DNA of 64,000 nucleotides from Henricia sp. BOLD:AAB3569 (taxonomy: Eukaryota > Echinodermata > Asteroidea > Spinulosida > Echinasteridae), in assembly GCA_037783545.1 (NCBI GenBank), contig JBBELK010000096.1, positions 2,418,001 to 2,482,000 on the forward strand. Direction: 5' to 3'. A program made the translations under genes and the position numbers. Of the stretch, positions 32,729-42,706 are shown piece by piece. Numbering within the stretch: the stretch's first letter is position 1; every line of letters starts with the position of its first letter. The notes beneath the pieces were generated by a model that had not been told where the DNA came from, did no database searches, and saw only the letters and a list, made by a program, of their open reading frames with translations.

Positions 32729-33726
32729 ATGCAAAATTTGAAGTTCGTCGGAAAATTTCTTGACTTGCAAATTTGCCGACGTTTGGACCACACTTTGACC
32801 AAATTCCCGTCCCAAACAAGACTGAGCATGCGCACGAGTCAGGAGTACACGGACAGCCACGGTCTGCAGAGCAGGCAGGAAGCCCGAGCCCAGTTTTCCC
32901 TAAACTCTTAAATTTCTCGGCCATTTCCCGGCGAAAGTCTGTCAATTTTCCAGGACAAGTGCGGAATATAGACTGTTTGGAGCATGCAACATTTGAAGCT
33001 CGTCGCAAAATTTCTTGACTTCCAAATTTGCCGACGTTTGGACCACACTTTGACCAAATTCCCGTCCCAAACAAGACTGAGCATGCGCACGAGTGATCAG
33101 GAGTACACGGACAGCCACGGTCCGCAGAGCAGGCATGAAGCCCGAGCCCAGTTTTCCCTAAACTCTGAAATTTCTCGGCCATTTGCCGGCGAAAGTCTGT
33201 CAATTTTTCAGGACAAGTGCGGAATATAGACTGTTTGGAGCATGCAAAATTTGAAGTTCGTCGGAAAATTTCTTGACTAGCAAATTTGCCGAAGTTTGGA
33301 GCACACTTTCACCAAATTCCCGTCCCAAACAAAACTGAGCATGCGCACGAGTCAGGAGTACACGGACAGCCACGGTCTGCAGAGCAGGCAGGAAGCCCGA
33401 GCCCAGTTTTCCCTAAACTCTGAAATTTCTCGGCCATTTCCCGGCGAAAGTCTGTCAATTTTTCAGGACAAGTGCGGAATATATAGACTGTTTGGAGTAT
33501 GCAAAATTTGAAGTTCGTCGGACGTTTGGACCACACTTTGACCAAATTCCCGTCCCAAACAAGACTGAGCATGCGCACGAGTCAGGAGTACACGGACAGC
33601 CACGGTCTGCAGAGCAGGCAGGAAGCCCGAGCCCAGTTTTCCCTAAACTCTGAAATTTCTCGGCCATTTCCAGGCGAAAGTCTGTCAATTTTTCAGGACA
33701 AGTGCGGAATATAGAATGTTTGGAGC
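32729..33726 (+). repeat. ~1,000-bp module: CTTAAA / GAAGCTCG / TAG-type / 27-bp deletion, copy 1
   Basis: Monomers start at 32729, 32984, 33242 and 33499, with lengths 255, 258, 257 and 228 bp. The second carries ACATTTGAAGCTCGTCGCAAAATTT, written here only as its marks GAAGCTCG and CGCAAAA. The third has AACAAAACTG and +TA. The same module returns at 33985, 35213 and 38776. Extending left by one monomer, 32471-33726 matches 38518-39776 at a constant offset of 6,047 bp. Confidence 0.9.
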
Positions 33727-33984
33727 ATGCAACATTTGAAGTTCGTCGCAAAATTTCTTGACTTCCAAATTTGCCGACGTTTGGACAACACTTTGACCAA
33801 ATTCCCGTCCCAAACAAGACTGAGCATGCGCACGAGTGATCAGGAGTACACATACAGCCACGGTCCGCAGAGCAGGCAAGAAGCCCGAGCCCAGTTTTCC
33901 CTAAACTCTGAAATTTCTCGGCCATTTGCCGGCGAAAGTCTGTCAATTTTTCAGGACAAGTGCGGAATATAGAGTGTTTGGAGC
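33727..33984 (+). repeat. Spacer monomer, CGCAAAATTT type
   Basis: This 258-bp copy has GAAGTTCGTCGC (not GAAGCTCG), TTTGGACAACAC, a private ACACATACAGCC, TCCGCAG, GCCGGCG and an AATATAGAGTG end. It separates the first and second ~1,000-bp modules. Its right end (TAGAGTG) leads, as usual, into a CTTGC monomer. Confidence 0.88.
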
Positions 33985-34984
33985 ATGCAAAATTTGAAGT
34001 TCGTCGGAAAATTTCTTGACTTGCAAATTTGCCGACGTTTGGACCACACTTTGACCAAATTCCCGTCCCAAACAAGACTGAGCATGCGCACGAGTCAGGA
34101 GTACACGGACAGCCACGGTCTGCAGAGCAGGCATGAAGCCCGAGCCCAGTTTTCCCTAAACTCTTAAATTTCTCGGCCATTTCCCGGCGAAAGTCTGTCA
34201 ATTTTTCAGGACAAGTGCGGAATATAGACTGTTTGGAGCATGCAACATTTGAAGCTCGTCGCAAAATTTCTTGACTTCCAAATTTGCCGACGTTTGGACC
34301 ACACTTTGACCAAATTCCCGTCCCAAACAAGACTGAGCATGCGCACGAGTGATCAGGAGTACACGGACAGCCACGGTCCGCAGAGCAGGCAAGAAGCCCG
34401 AGCCCAGTTTTCCCTAAACTCTGAAATTTCTCGGCCATTTGCCGGCGAAAGTCTGTCAATTTTTCAGGACAAGTGCGGAATATAGACTGTTTGGAGCATG
34501 CAAAATTTGAAGTTCGTCGGAAAATTTCTTGACTAGCAAATTTGCCGAAGTTTGGAGCACACTTTCACCAAATTCCCGTCCCAAACAAAACTGAGCATGC
34601 GCACGAGTCAGGAGTACACGGACAGCCACGGTCTGCAGAGCAGGCAGGAAGCCCGAGACCAGTTTTCCCTAAACTCTGAAATTTCTCGGCCATTTCCCGG
34701 CGAAAGTCTGTCAATTTTTCAGGACAAGTGCGGAATATATAGACTGTTTGGAGTATGCAAAATTTGAAGTTCGTCGGACGTTTGGACCACACTTTGACCA
34801 AATTCCCGTCCCAAACAAGACTGAGCATGCGCACGAGTCAGGAGTACACGGACAGCCACGGTCTGCAGAGCAGGCAGGAAGCCCGAGCCCAGTTTTCCCT
34901 AAACTCTGAAATTTCTCGGCCATTTCCCGGCGAAAGTCTGTCAATTTTTCAGGACAAGTGCGGAATATATAGACTGTTTGGAGT
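33985..34984 (+). repeat. ~1,000-bp module, copy 2
   Basis: Monomers start at 33985, 34240, 34498 and 34755, with lengths 255, 258, 257 and 230 bp. Private marks are GGCATGAAGC in the first and GAGACCAG in the third. The fourth is a 27-bp-deletion copy that ends AATATATAG. The +TA normally sits one monomer earlier, so the right end of this copy has been exchanged with a TAG-type right end. Confidence 0.9.
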
Positions 34985-35212
34985 ATGCAAAATTTGAAGT
35001 TCGTCGGACGTTTGGACCACACTTTGACCAAATTCCCGTCCCAAACAAGACTGAGCATGCGCACGAGTCAGGAGTACACGGACAGCCACGGTCTGCAGAG
35101 CAGGCAGGAAGCCCGAGCCCAGTTTTCCCTAAACTCTGAAATTTCTCGGCCATTTCCAGGCGAAAGTCTGTCAATTTTTCAGGACAAGTGCGGAATATAG
35201 ACTGTTTGGAGC
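34755..35212 (+). repeat. Two adjacent 27-bp-deletion monomers (230 + 228 bp)
   Basis: This is the only place where two short monomers stand side by side. The first ends CCCGGCG and AATATATAG; the second ends CCAGGCG and AATATAG. The pair is easily explained by unequal exchange at the short monomer itself. The next module starts straight after it at 35213. Confidence 0.9.
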
Positions 35213-36213
35213 ATGCAAAATTTGAAGTTCGTCGGAAAATTTCTTGACTTGCAAATTTGCCGACGTTTGGACCACACTTTGACCAAATTCCCGTCCCAAA
35301 CAAGACTGAGCATGCGCACGAGTCAGGAGTACACGGACAGCCACGGTCTGCAGAGCAGGCAGGAAGCCCGAGCCCAGTTTTCCCTAAACTCTTAAATTTC
35401 TCGGCCATTTCCCGGCGAAAGTCTGTCAATTTTTCAGGACAAGTGCGGAATATAGACTGTTTGGAGCATGCAACATTTGAAGCTCGTCGCAAAATTTCTT
35501 GACTTCCAAATTTGCCGACGTTTGGACCACACTTTGACCAAATTCCCGTCCCAAACAAGACTGAGCATGCGCACGAGTGATCAGGAGTACACGGACAGCC
35601 ACGGTCCGCAGAGCAGGCAAGAAGCCCGAGCCCAGTTTTCTCTAAACTCTGAAATTTCTCGGCCATTTGCCGGCGAAAGTCTGTCAATTTTTCAGGACAA
35701 GTGCGGAATATAGACTGTTTGGAGCATGCAAAATTTGAAGTTCGTCGGAAAATTTCTTGACTAGCAAATTTGCCGAAGTTTGGAGCACACTTTCACCAAA
35801 TTCCCGTCCCAAACAAAACTGAGCATGCGCACGAGTCAGGAGTACACGGACAGCCACGGTCTGCAGAGCAGGCAGGAAGCCCGAGCCCAGTTTTCCCTAA
35901 ACTCTGAAATTTCTCGGCCATTTCCCGGCGAAAGTCTGTCAATTTTTCAGGACAAGTGCGGAATATATAGACTGTTTGGAGTATGCAAAATTTGAAGTTC
36001 GTCGGACGTTTGGACCACACTTTGACCAAATTCCCGTCCCAAACAAGACTGAGCATGCGCACGAGTCAGGAGTACACGGACAGCCACGGTCTGCAGAGCA
36101 GGCAGGAAGCCCGAGCCCAGTTTTCCCTAAACTCTGAAATTTCTCGGCCATTTCCAGGCGAAAGTCTGTCAATTTTTCAGGACAAGTGCGGAGGAATATG
36201 GACTGTTTGGAGC
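35213..36213 (+). repeat. ~1,000-bp module, copy 3
   Basis: Monomers start at 35213, 35468, 35726 and 35983, with lengths 255, 258, 257 and 231 bp. The second carries a private TTTTCTCTAAAC. The short monomer ends GGAGGAATATGG and is followed by an ACAATTTG copy, the partner that follows GGAGG everywhere in this window. Confidence 0.9.
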
Positions 36214-38775
36214 ATGCACAATTTGAAGTTCGTCGGAAAATTTCTTGACTTGCAAATTTGCCGACGTTTGGACCACACTTTGACCAAATTCCCGTCCCAA
36301 ACAAGACTGAGCATGCGCACGAGTCAGGAGTACACGGACAGCCACGGTCTGCAGAGCAGGCAGGAAGCCCGAGCCCAGTTTTCCCTAAACTCTGAAATTT
36401 CTCGGCCATTTCCCTGCGAAAGTCTGTCAATTTTTCAGGACAAGTGCGGAATATGGACTGTTTGGAGCATGCACAATTTGAAGTTCGTCGGAAAATTTCT
36501 TGACTTGCAAATTTGCCGACGTTTGGACCACACTTTGACAAAATTCCTGTCCCAAACAAGACTGAGCATGCGCACGAGTCAGGAGTACACGGACAGCCAC
36601 GGTCTGCAGAGCAGGCAGGCAGCCCGAGGCTAGTTTTCCCTAAACTCTGAAATTTCTCGGCCATTTCCCGGCGAAAGTCTGTCAATTTTTCAGGACAAGT
36701 GCGGAATATAGACTGTTTGGAGCATGCAACATTTGAAGTTCGTCGCAAAATTTCTTGACTTCCAAATTTTCCGACGTTTGGACAACACTTTGACCAAATT
36801 CCCGTCCCAAACAAGACTGAGCATGCGCACGAGTGATCAGGAGTACACGGACAGCCACGGTCCGCAGAGCAGGCAAGAAGCCCGAGCCCAGTTTTCCCTA
36901 AACTCTGAAATTTCTCGGCCATTTGCCGGCGAAAGTCTGTCAATTTTTCAGGACAAGTGCGGAATATAGACTGTTTGGAGCATGCAAAATTTGAAGTTCG
37001 TCGGAAAATTTCTTTACTAGCAAATTTGCCGAAGTTTGGAGCACACTTTCACCAAATTCCCGTCCTAAACAAAACTGAGCATGCGCACGAGTCAGGAGTA
37101 CACGGACAGCCACGGTCTGCAGAGCAGGCAGGAAGCCCGAGCCCAGTTTTCCCTAAACTCTGAAATTTCTCGGCCATTTCCCGGCGAAAGTCTGTCAATT
37201 TTTCAGGACAAGTGCGGAATATATACTGTTTGGAACATGCAAAATTTGACGTTCGTCGGAAAATTTCTTGACTTCCAAATTTGCCGACGTTTGGACCACA
37301 CTTTGACCAAATTCCCGTCCCAAACAAGACTGAGCATGCGCACGAGTGATCAGGAGTACACGGACAGCCACGGTCTGCAGAGCAGGCAGGAAGCCCGAGC
37401 CCAGTTTTCCCTAAACTCTGAAATTTCTCGGCCATTTCCCGGCGAAAGTCTGTCAATTTTTCAGGACAAGTGCGGAATATAGAGTGTTTGGAGCATGCAA
37501 AATTTGAAGTTCGTCGGAAAATTTCTTGACTTGCAAATTTGCCGACGTTTGGACCACACTTTGACCAAATTCCCGTCCCAAACAAGACTGAGCATGCGCA
37601 CGAGTCAGGAGTACACGGACAGCCACGGTCTGCAGAGCAGGCAGGAAGCCCGAGCCCAGTTTTCCCTAAACTCTGAAATTTCTCGGCCATTTCCCGGCGA
37701 AAGTCTGTCAATTTTTCAGGACAAGTGCGGAATATAGAGTGTTTGGAGCATGCAAAATTTGAAGTTCGTCGGAAAATTTCTTGACTTGCAAATTTGCCGA
37801 CGTTTGGACCACACTTTGACCAAATTCCCGTCCCAAACAAGACTGAGCATGCGCACGAGTCAGGAGTACACGGACAGCCACGGTCTGCAGAGCAGGCAGG
37901 AAGCCCGAGCCCAGTTTTCCCTAAACTCTTAAATTTCTCGGCCATTTCCCGGCGAAAGTCTGTCAATTTTTCAGGACAAGTGCAGAATATAGACTGTTTG
38001 GAGCATGCAACATTTGAAGTTCGTCGCAAAATTTCTTGACTTCCAAATTTGCCGACGTTTGGACAACACTTTGACCAAATTCCCGTCCCAAACAAGACTG
38101 AGCATGCGCACGAGTGATCAGGAGTACACGGACAGCCACGGTCCGCAGAGCAGGCAAGAAGCCCGAGCCCAGTTTTCCCTAAACTCTGAAATTTCTCGGC
38201 CATTTGCCGGCGAAAGTCTGTCAATTTTTCAGGACAAGTGCGGAATATAGACTGTTTGGAGCATGCAAAATTTGAAGTTCGTCGGAAAATTTCTTGACTA
38301 GCAAATTTGCCGAAGTTTGGAGCACACTTTCACCAAATTCCCGTCCCAAACAAAACTGAGCATGCGCACGAGTCAGGAGTACACGGACAGCCACGGTCTG
38401 CAGAGCAGGCAGGAAGCCCGAGCCCAGTTTTCCCTAAACTCTGAAATTTCTCGGCCATTTCCCGGCGAAAGTCTGTCAATTTTTCAGGACAAGTGCGGAA
38501 TATAGACTGTTTGGAACATGCAAAATTTGAAGTTCGTCGGAAAATTTCTTGACTTCCAAATTTGCCGACGTTTGGACCACACTTTGACCAAATTCCCGTC
38601 CCAAACAAGACTGAGCATGCGCACGAGTGATCAGGAGTACACGGACAGCCATGGTCTGCAGAGCAGGCAGGAAGCCCGAGCCCAGTTTTCCCTAAACTCT
38701 GAAATTTCTCGGCCATTTCCCGGCGAAAGTCTGTCAATTTTTCAGGACAAGTGCGGAATATAGAGTGTTTGGAGC
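36214..38775 (+). repeat. Ten-monomer mixed block
   Basis: Monomers start at 36214, 36469, 36724, 36982, 37237, 37495, 37750, 38005, 38263 and 38518. Two ACAATTTG copies stand together at 36214 and 36469. Single-copy changes include AAATTTTCCGACG (36724 copy), TTTACTAGC and GTCCTAAAC (36982 copy), TTTGACGTTCG (37237 copy), GTGCAGAATATAG near 37981 and GCCATGGTC near 38650. Two TAGAGTG/CTTGC copies lie in tandem at 37495 and 37750. Private changes are more frequent here than in the neighbouring duplicated blocks, which suggests an older stretch. Confidence 0.86.
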
Positions 38776-39776
38776 ATGCAAAATTTGAAGTTCGTCGGAA
38801 AATTTCTTGACTTGCAAACTTGCCGACGTTTGGACCACACTTTGACCAAATTCCCGTCCCAAACAAGACTGAGCATGCGCACGAGTCAGGAGTACACGGA
38901 CAGCCACGGTCTGCAGAGCAGGCAGGAAGCCTGAGCCCAGTTTTCCCTAAACTCTTAAATTTCTCGGCCATTTCCCGGCGAAAGTCTGTCAATTTTTCAG
39001 GACGAGTGCGGAATATAGACTGTTTGGAGCATGCAACATTTGAAGCTCGTCGCAAAATTTCTTGACTTCCAAATTTGCCGACGTTTGGACCACACTTTGA
39101 CCAAATTCCCGTCCCAAACAAGACTGAGCATGCGCACGAGTGATCAGGAGTACACGGACAGCCACGGTCCGCAGAGCAGGCAAGAAGCCCGAGCCCAGTT
39201 TTCCCTAAACTCTGAAATTTCTCGGCCATTTGCCGGCGAAAGTCTGTCAATTTTTCAGGACAAGTGCGGAATATAGACTGTTTGGAGCATGCAAAATTTG
39301 AAGTTCGTCGGAAAATTTCTTGACTAGCAAATTTGCCGAAGTTTGGAGCACACTTTCACCAAATTCCCGTCCCGAACAAAACTGAGCATGCGCACGAGTC
39401 AGGAGTACACGGACAGCCACGGTCTGCAGAGCAGGCAGGAAGCCCGAGCCCAGTTTTCCCTAAACTCTGAAATGTCTCGGCCATTTCCCGGCGAAAGTCT
39501 GTCAATTTTTCAGGACAAGTGCGGAATATATAGACTGTTTGGAGTATGCAAAATTTGAAGTTCGTCGGACGTTTGGACCACACTTTGACCAAATTCCCGT
39601 CCCAAACAAGACTGAGCATGCGCACGAGTCAGGAGTACACGGACAGCCACGGTCTGCAGAGCAGGCAGGAAGCCCGAGCCCAGTTTTCCCTAAACTCTGA
39701 AATTTCTCGGCCATTTCCAGGCGAAAGTCTGTCAATTTCTCAGGACAAGTGCGGAGGAATATGGACTGTTTGGAGC
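38776..39776 (+). repeat. ~1,000-bp module, copy 4
   Basis: Monomers start at 38776, 39031, 39289 and 39546, with lengths 255, 258, 257 and 231 bp. Private changes are CAAACTTGCC, GCCTGAGCCC and GGACGAGTG in the first monomer, and AAATGTCTCGG and TTTCTCAGG further on. The third monomer has CCCGAACAAAAC, a mark found again only at 43476 and 46270. This module therefore links the left domain to the 2,794-bp HOR of the right domain. Confidence 0.9.
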
Positions 39777-40031
39777 ATGCACAATTTTAAGTTCGTCGGA
39801 AAATTTCTTGACTAGCAAATTTGCCGAAGTTTGGAGCACACTTTCACCAAATTCCCGTCCCAAACAAAACTGAGCATGCGCACGAGTCAGGAGTACATGG
39901 ACAGCCACGGTCTGCAGAGCAGGCAGGAAGCCCGAGCCCAGTTTTCCCTCAACTCTGAAATTTCTCGGCCATTTCCCGGCGAAAGTCTGTCAATTTTTCA
40001 GGACAAGTGCGGAATATAGACTGTTTGGAAC
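39777..40031 (+). repeat. Hybrid monomer, ACAATTTT start with TAG-type body
   Basis: This copy starts with ACAATTTTAAG (private T), then has TTGACTAGC, GCCGAAG, GGAGCAC and AACAAAACTG. The ACAATTTG start usually goes with TTGACTTGC, so this is a recombinant between two subtypes. The same combination is seen at 43964 and 46758, which supports common descent. It also has ACATGGACAGCC and CCTCAACTC. Confidence 0.88.
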
Positions 40032-40403
40032 ATGCAAAATTTGAAGTTCGTCGGAAAATTTCTTGACTTCCAAATTTGCCGACGTTTGGACCACACTTTG
40101 ACCAAATTCCCGTCCCAAACAAGACTGAGCATGCGCACGAGTGATCAGGAGTACACGGACAGCCACGGTCTGCAGAGCAGGCAGGAAGCCCGAGCCCAGT
40201 TTTCCCTTAACTCTGAAATTTCTCGGCCATTTCCCGGCGAAAGTCTGTCAATTTTTCAGGACAAGTACACGGACAGCCACGGTCTGCACAGCAGGCAGGA
40301 AGCCCGAGCCCAGTTTTCCCTAAACTCTAAAATTTCTCAGCCATTTCCAGGCGAAAGTCTGTCAATTTTTCAGGACAAGTGCGGAATATAGAGTGTTTGG
40401 AGC
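40032..40403 (+). repeat. 372-bp monomer with an out-of-register 114-bp partial duplication
   Basis: A normal GAACATGC/GAT monomer runs to TCAGGACAAG, then jumps to TACACGGACAGCC in the middle of a second copy. Both parents read AGT at the join, at 40264-40266. The extra piece is 114 bp. It carries CTGCACAGC, CTCTAAAATTTCTCAGCC, CCAGGCG and TAGAGTG, marks of the right-hand domain (compare 43964-44218). This is the only junction in the window where monomers join out of phase with gain of sequence. Since 114 is a multiple of three, the plus-strand frame happens to stay open. Confidence 0.93.
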
Positions 40404-40658
40404 ATGCACAATTTGAAGTTCGTCAGAAAATTTCTTGACTTGCAAATTTGCCGACGTTTGGACCACACTTTGACCAAATTCCCGTCCCAAACAAGACTGA
40501 GCATGCGCACGAGTCAGGAGTACACGGACAGCCACGGTCTGCAGAGCAGGCAGAAAGCCCGAGCCCAGTTTTCCCTAAACTCTGAAATTTCTCGGCCATT
40601 TCCCGGCGAAAGTCTGTCAATTTTTCAGGACAAGTGCGGAATATAGACTGTTTGGAAC
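40404..40658 (+). repeat. Linker monomer at the start of the right domain
   Basis: A 255-bp ACAATTTG copy with a private CGTCAGAAAATTT, then TTGACTTGC and GCAGAAAGCCC. It is the type that follows TAGAGTG ends and recurs at 44219, 47013, 57187, 58466, 60258 and 63592. Confidence 0.88.
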
Positions 40659-41682
40659 ATGCAAAATTTGAAGTTCGTCGGAAAATTTCTTGACTTCCAA
40701 ATTTGCCGACGTTTGGACCACACTTTGACCAAATTCCCGTCCCAAACAAGACTGAGCATGCGCACGAGTCAGGAGTACACGGACAGCCACGGTCTGCAGA
40801 GCAGGCAGGAAGCCCGAGCCCAGTTTTCCCTAAACTCTAAAATTTCTCGGCCATTTCCCGGCGAAAGTCTGTCAATTTTTCAGGACAAGTGCGGAATATA
40901 GACTGTTTGGAGCATGCACAATTTGAAGTTCGTCGGAAAATTTCTTGAATTGCAAATTTGCCGACGTTTGGACCACACTTTGACCAAATTCCCGTCCCAA
41001 ACAAGACTGAGCATGCGCACGAGTCAGGAGTACACAGACAGCCACGGTCTGCAGAGCAGGCAGGAAGCCCGAACCCAGTTTTCCCTAAACTCTGAAATTT
41101 CTCGGCCATTTCCCGGCGAAAGTCTGTCAATTTTTCAGGACAAGTGCGGAATATAGACTGTTTGGAGCATGCAAAATTTGAAGTTCGTCAAAAAAAATTA
41201 TTGACTTCCAAATTTGCCGACGTTTCGACCACACTTTGACCAAATTCCCGTCCCAAACAAGACTAAGCATGCGCACGAGTCAGGAGTACACGGACAGCCA
41301 CGGTCTGCAGAGCAGGCAGGAAGCCCGAGCCCAGTTTTCCCTAAACTCTGAAATTTCTCGGCCATTTCCGGGCGAAAGTCTGTCAATTTTTCAGGACAAG
41401 TGCGGAATATAGACTGTTTGGAACATGCAAAATTTGAAGTTCGTCGGAAAATTTCTTGACTTCCAAATTTGCCGACGTTTGGACCACACTTTGACCAAAT
41501 TCCCGTCCCAAACAAGACTGAGCATGCGCACGAGTGATCAGGAGTACACGGACAGCCACGGTCTGCAGAGCAGGCAGAAAGCCCGAGCCCAGTTTTCCCT
41601 AAACTCTGAAATTTCTCGGCCATTTCCCGGCGAAAGTCTGTCAATTTTTCAGGACAAGTGCGGAATATAGACTGTTTGGAAC
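40659..41682 (+). repeat. 1,024-bp tetramer HOR, copy 1
   Basis: Monomers start at 40659 (GAACATGC, CTCTAAAAT), 40914 (ACAATTTG, TTGAATTGC, ACACAGAC, GAACCCAG), 41169 (GTCAAAAAAAATTATTGAC, CTAAGCATG, CCGGGCG) and 41425 (GAACATGC, GAT, CAGAAAGC). Lengths are 255, 255, 256 and 258 bp. The 41169 copy is the first GTCAAAAAAAATTA type in the window and also has TTTCGACCAC. The pair TTGAATTGC then GTCAAAAAAAATTA is the hallmark of everything to the right. Confidence 0.93.
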
Positions 41683-42706
41683 ATGCAAAATTTGAAGTTC
41701 GTCGGAAAATTTCTTGACTTCCAAATTTGCCGACGTTTGGACCACACTTTGACCAAATTCCCGTCCCAAACAAGACTGAGCATGCGCACGAGTCAGGAGT
41801 ACACGGACAGCCACGGTCTGCAGAGCAGGCAGGAAGCCCGAGCCCAGTTTTCCCTAAACTCTAAAATTTCTCGGCCATTTCCCGGCGAAAGTCTGTCAAT
41901 TTTTCAGGACAAGTGCGGAATATAGACTGTTTGGAGCATGCACAATTTGAAGTTCGTCGGAAAATTTCTTGAATTGCAAATTTGCCGACGTTTGGACCAC
42001 ACTTTGACCAAATTCCCGTCCCAAACAAGACTGAGCATGCGCACGAGTCAGGAGTACACAGACAGCCACGGTCTGCAGAGCAGGCAGGAAGCCCGAACCC
42101 AGTTTTCCCTAAACTCTGAAATTTCTCGGCCATTTCCCGGCGAAAGTCTGTCAATTTTTCAGGACAAGTGCGGAATATAGACTGTTTGGAGCATGCAAAA
42201 TTTGAAGTTCGTCAAAAAAAATTATTGACTTCCAAATTTGCCGACGTTTCGACCACACTTTGACCAAATTCCCGTCCCAAACAAGACTAAGCATGCGCAC
42301 GAGTCAGGAGTACACGGACAGCCACGGTCTGCAGAGCAGGCAGGAAGCCCGAGCCCAGTTTTCCCTAAACTCTGAAATTTCTCGGCCATTTCCGGGCGAA
42401 AGTCTGTCAATTTTTCAGGACAAGTGCGGAATATAGACTGTTTGGAACATGCAAAATTTGAAGTTCGTCGGAAAATTTCTTGACTTCCAAATTTGCCGAC
42501 GTTTGGACCACACTTTGACCAAATTCCCGTCCCAAACAAGACTGAGCATGCGCACGAGTGATCAGGAGTACACGGACAGCCACGGTCCGCAGAGCAGGCA
42601 GGAAGCCCGAGCCCAGTTTTCCCTAAACTCTAAAATTTCTCGGCCATTTGCCGGCGAAAGTCTGTCAATTTTTCAGGACAAGTGCGGAATATAGACTGTT
42701 TGGAGC
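41683..42706 (+). repeat. 1,024-bp tetramer HOR, copy 2
   Basis: Monomers start at 41683, 41938, 42193 and 42449. The first three match copy 1, including TTTCGACCAC. The fourth changes partway: it has TCCGCAG, CTCTAAAAT and GCCGGCG where copy 1 has TCTGCAG, CAGAAAGC and CCCGGCG. It is thus a recombinant whose right half resembles 45243. Confidence 0.92.
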
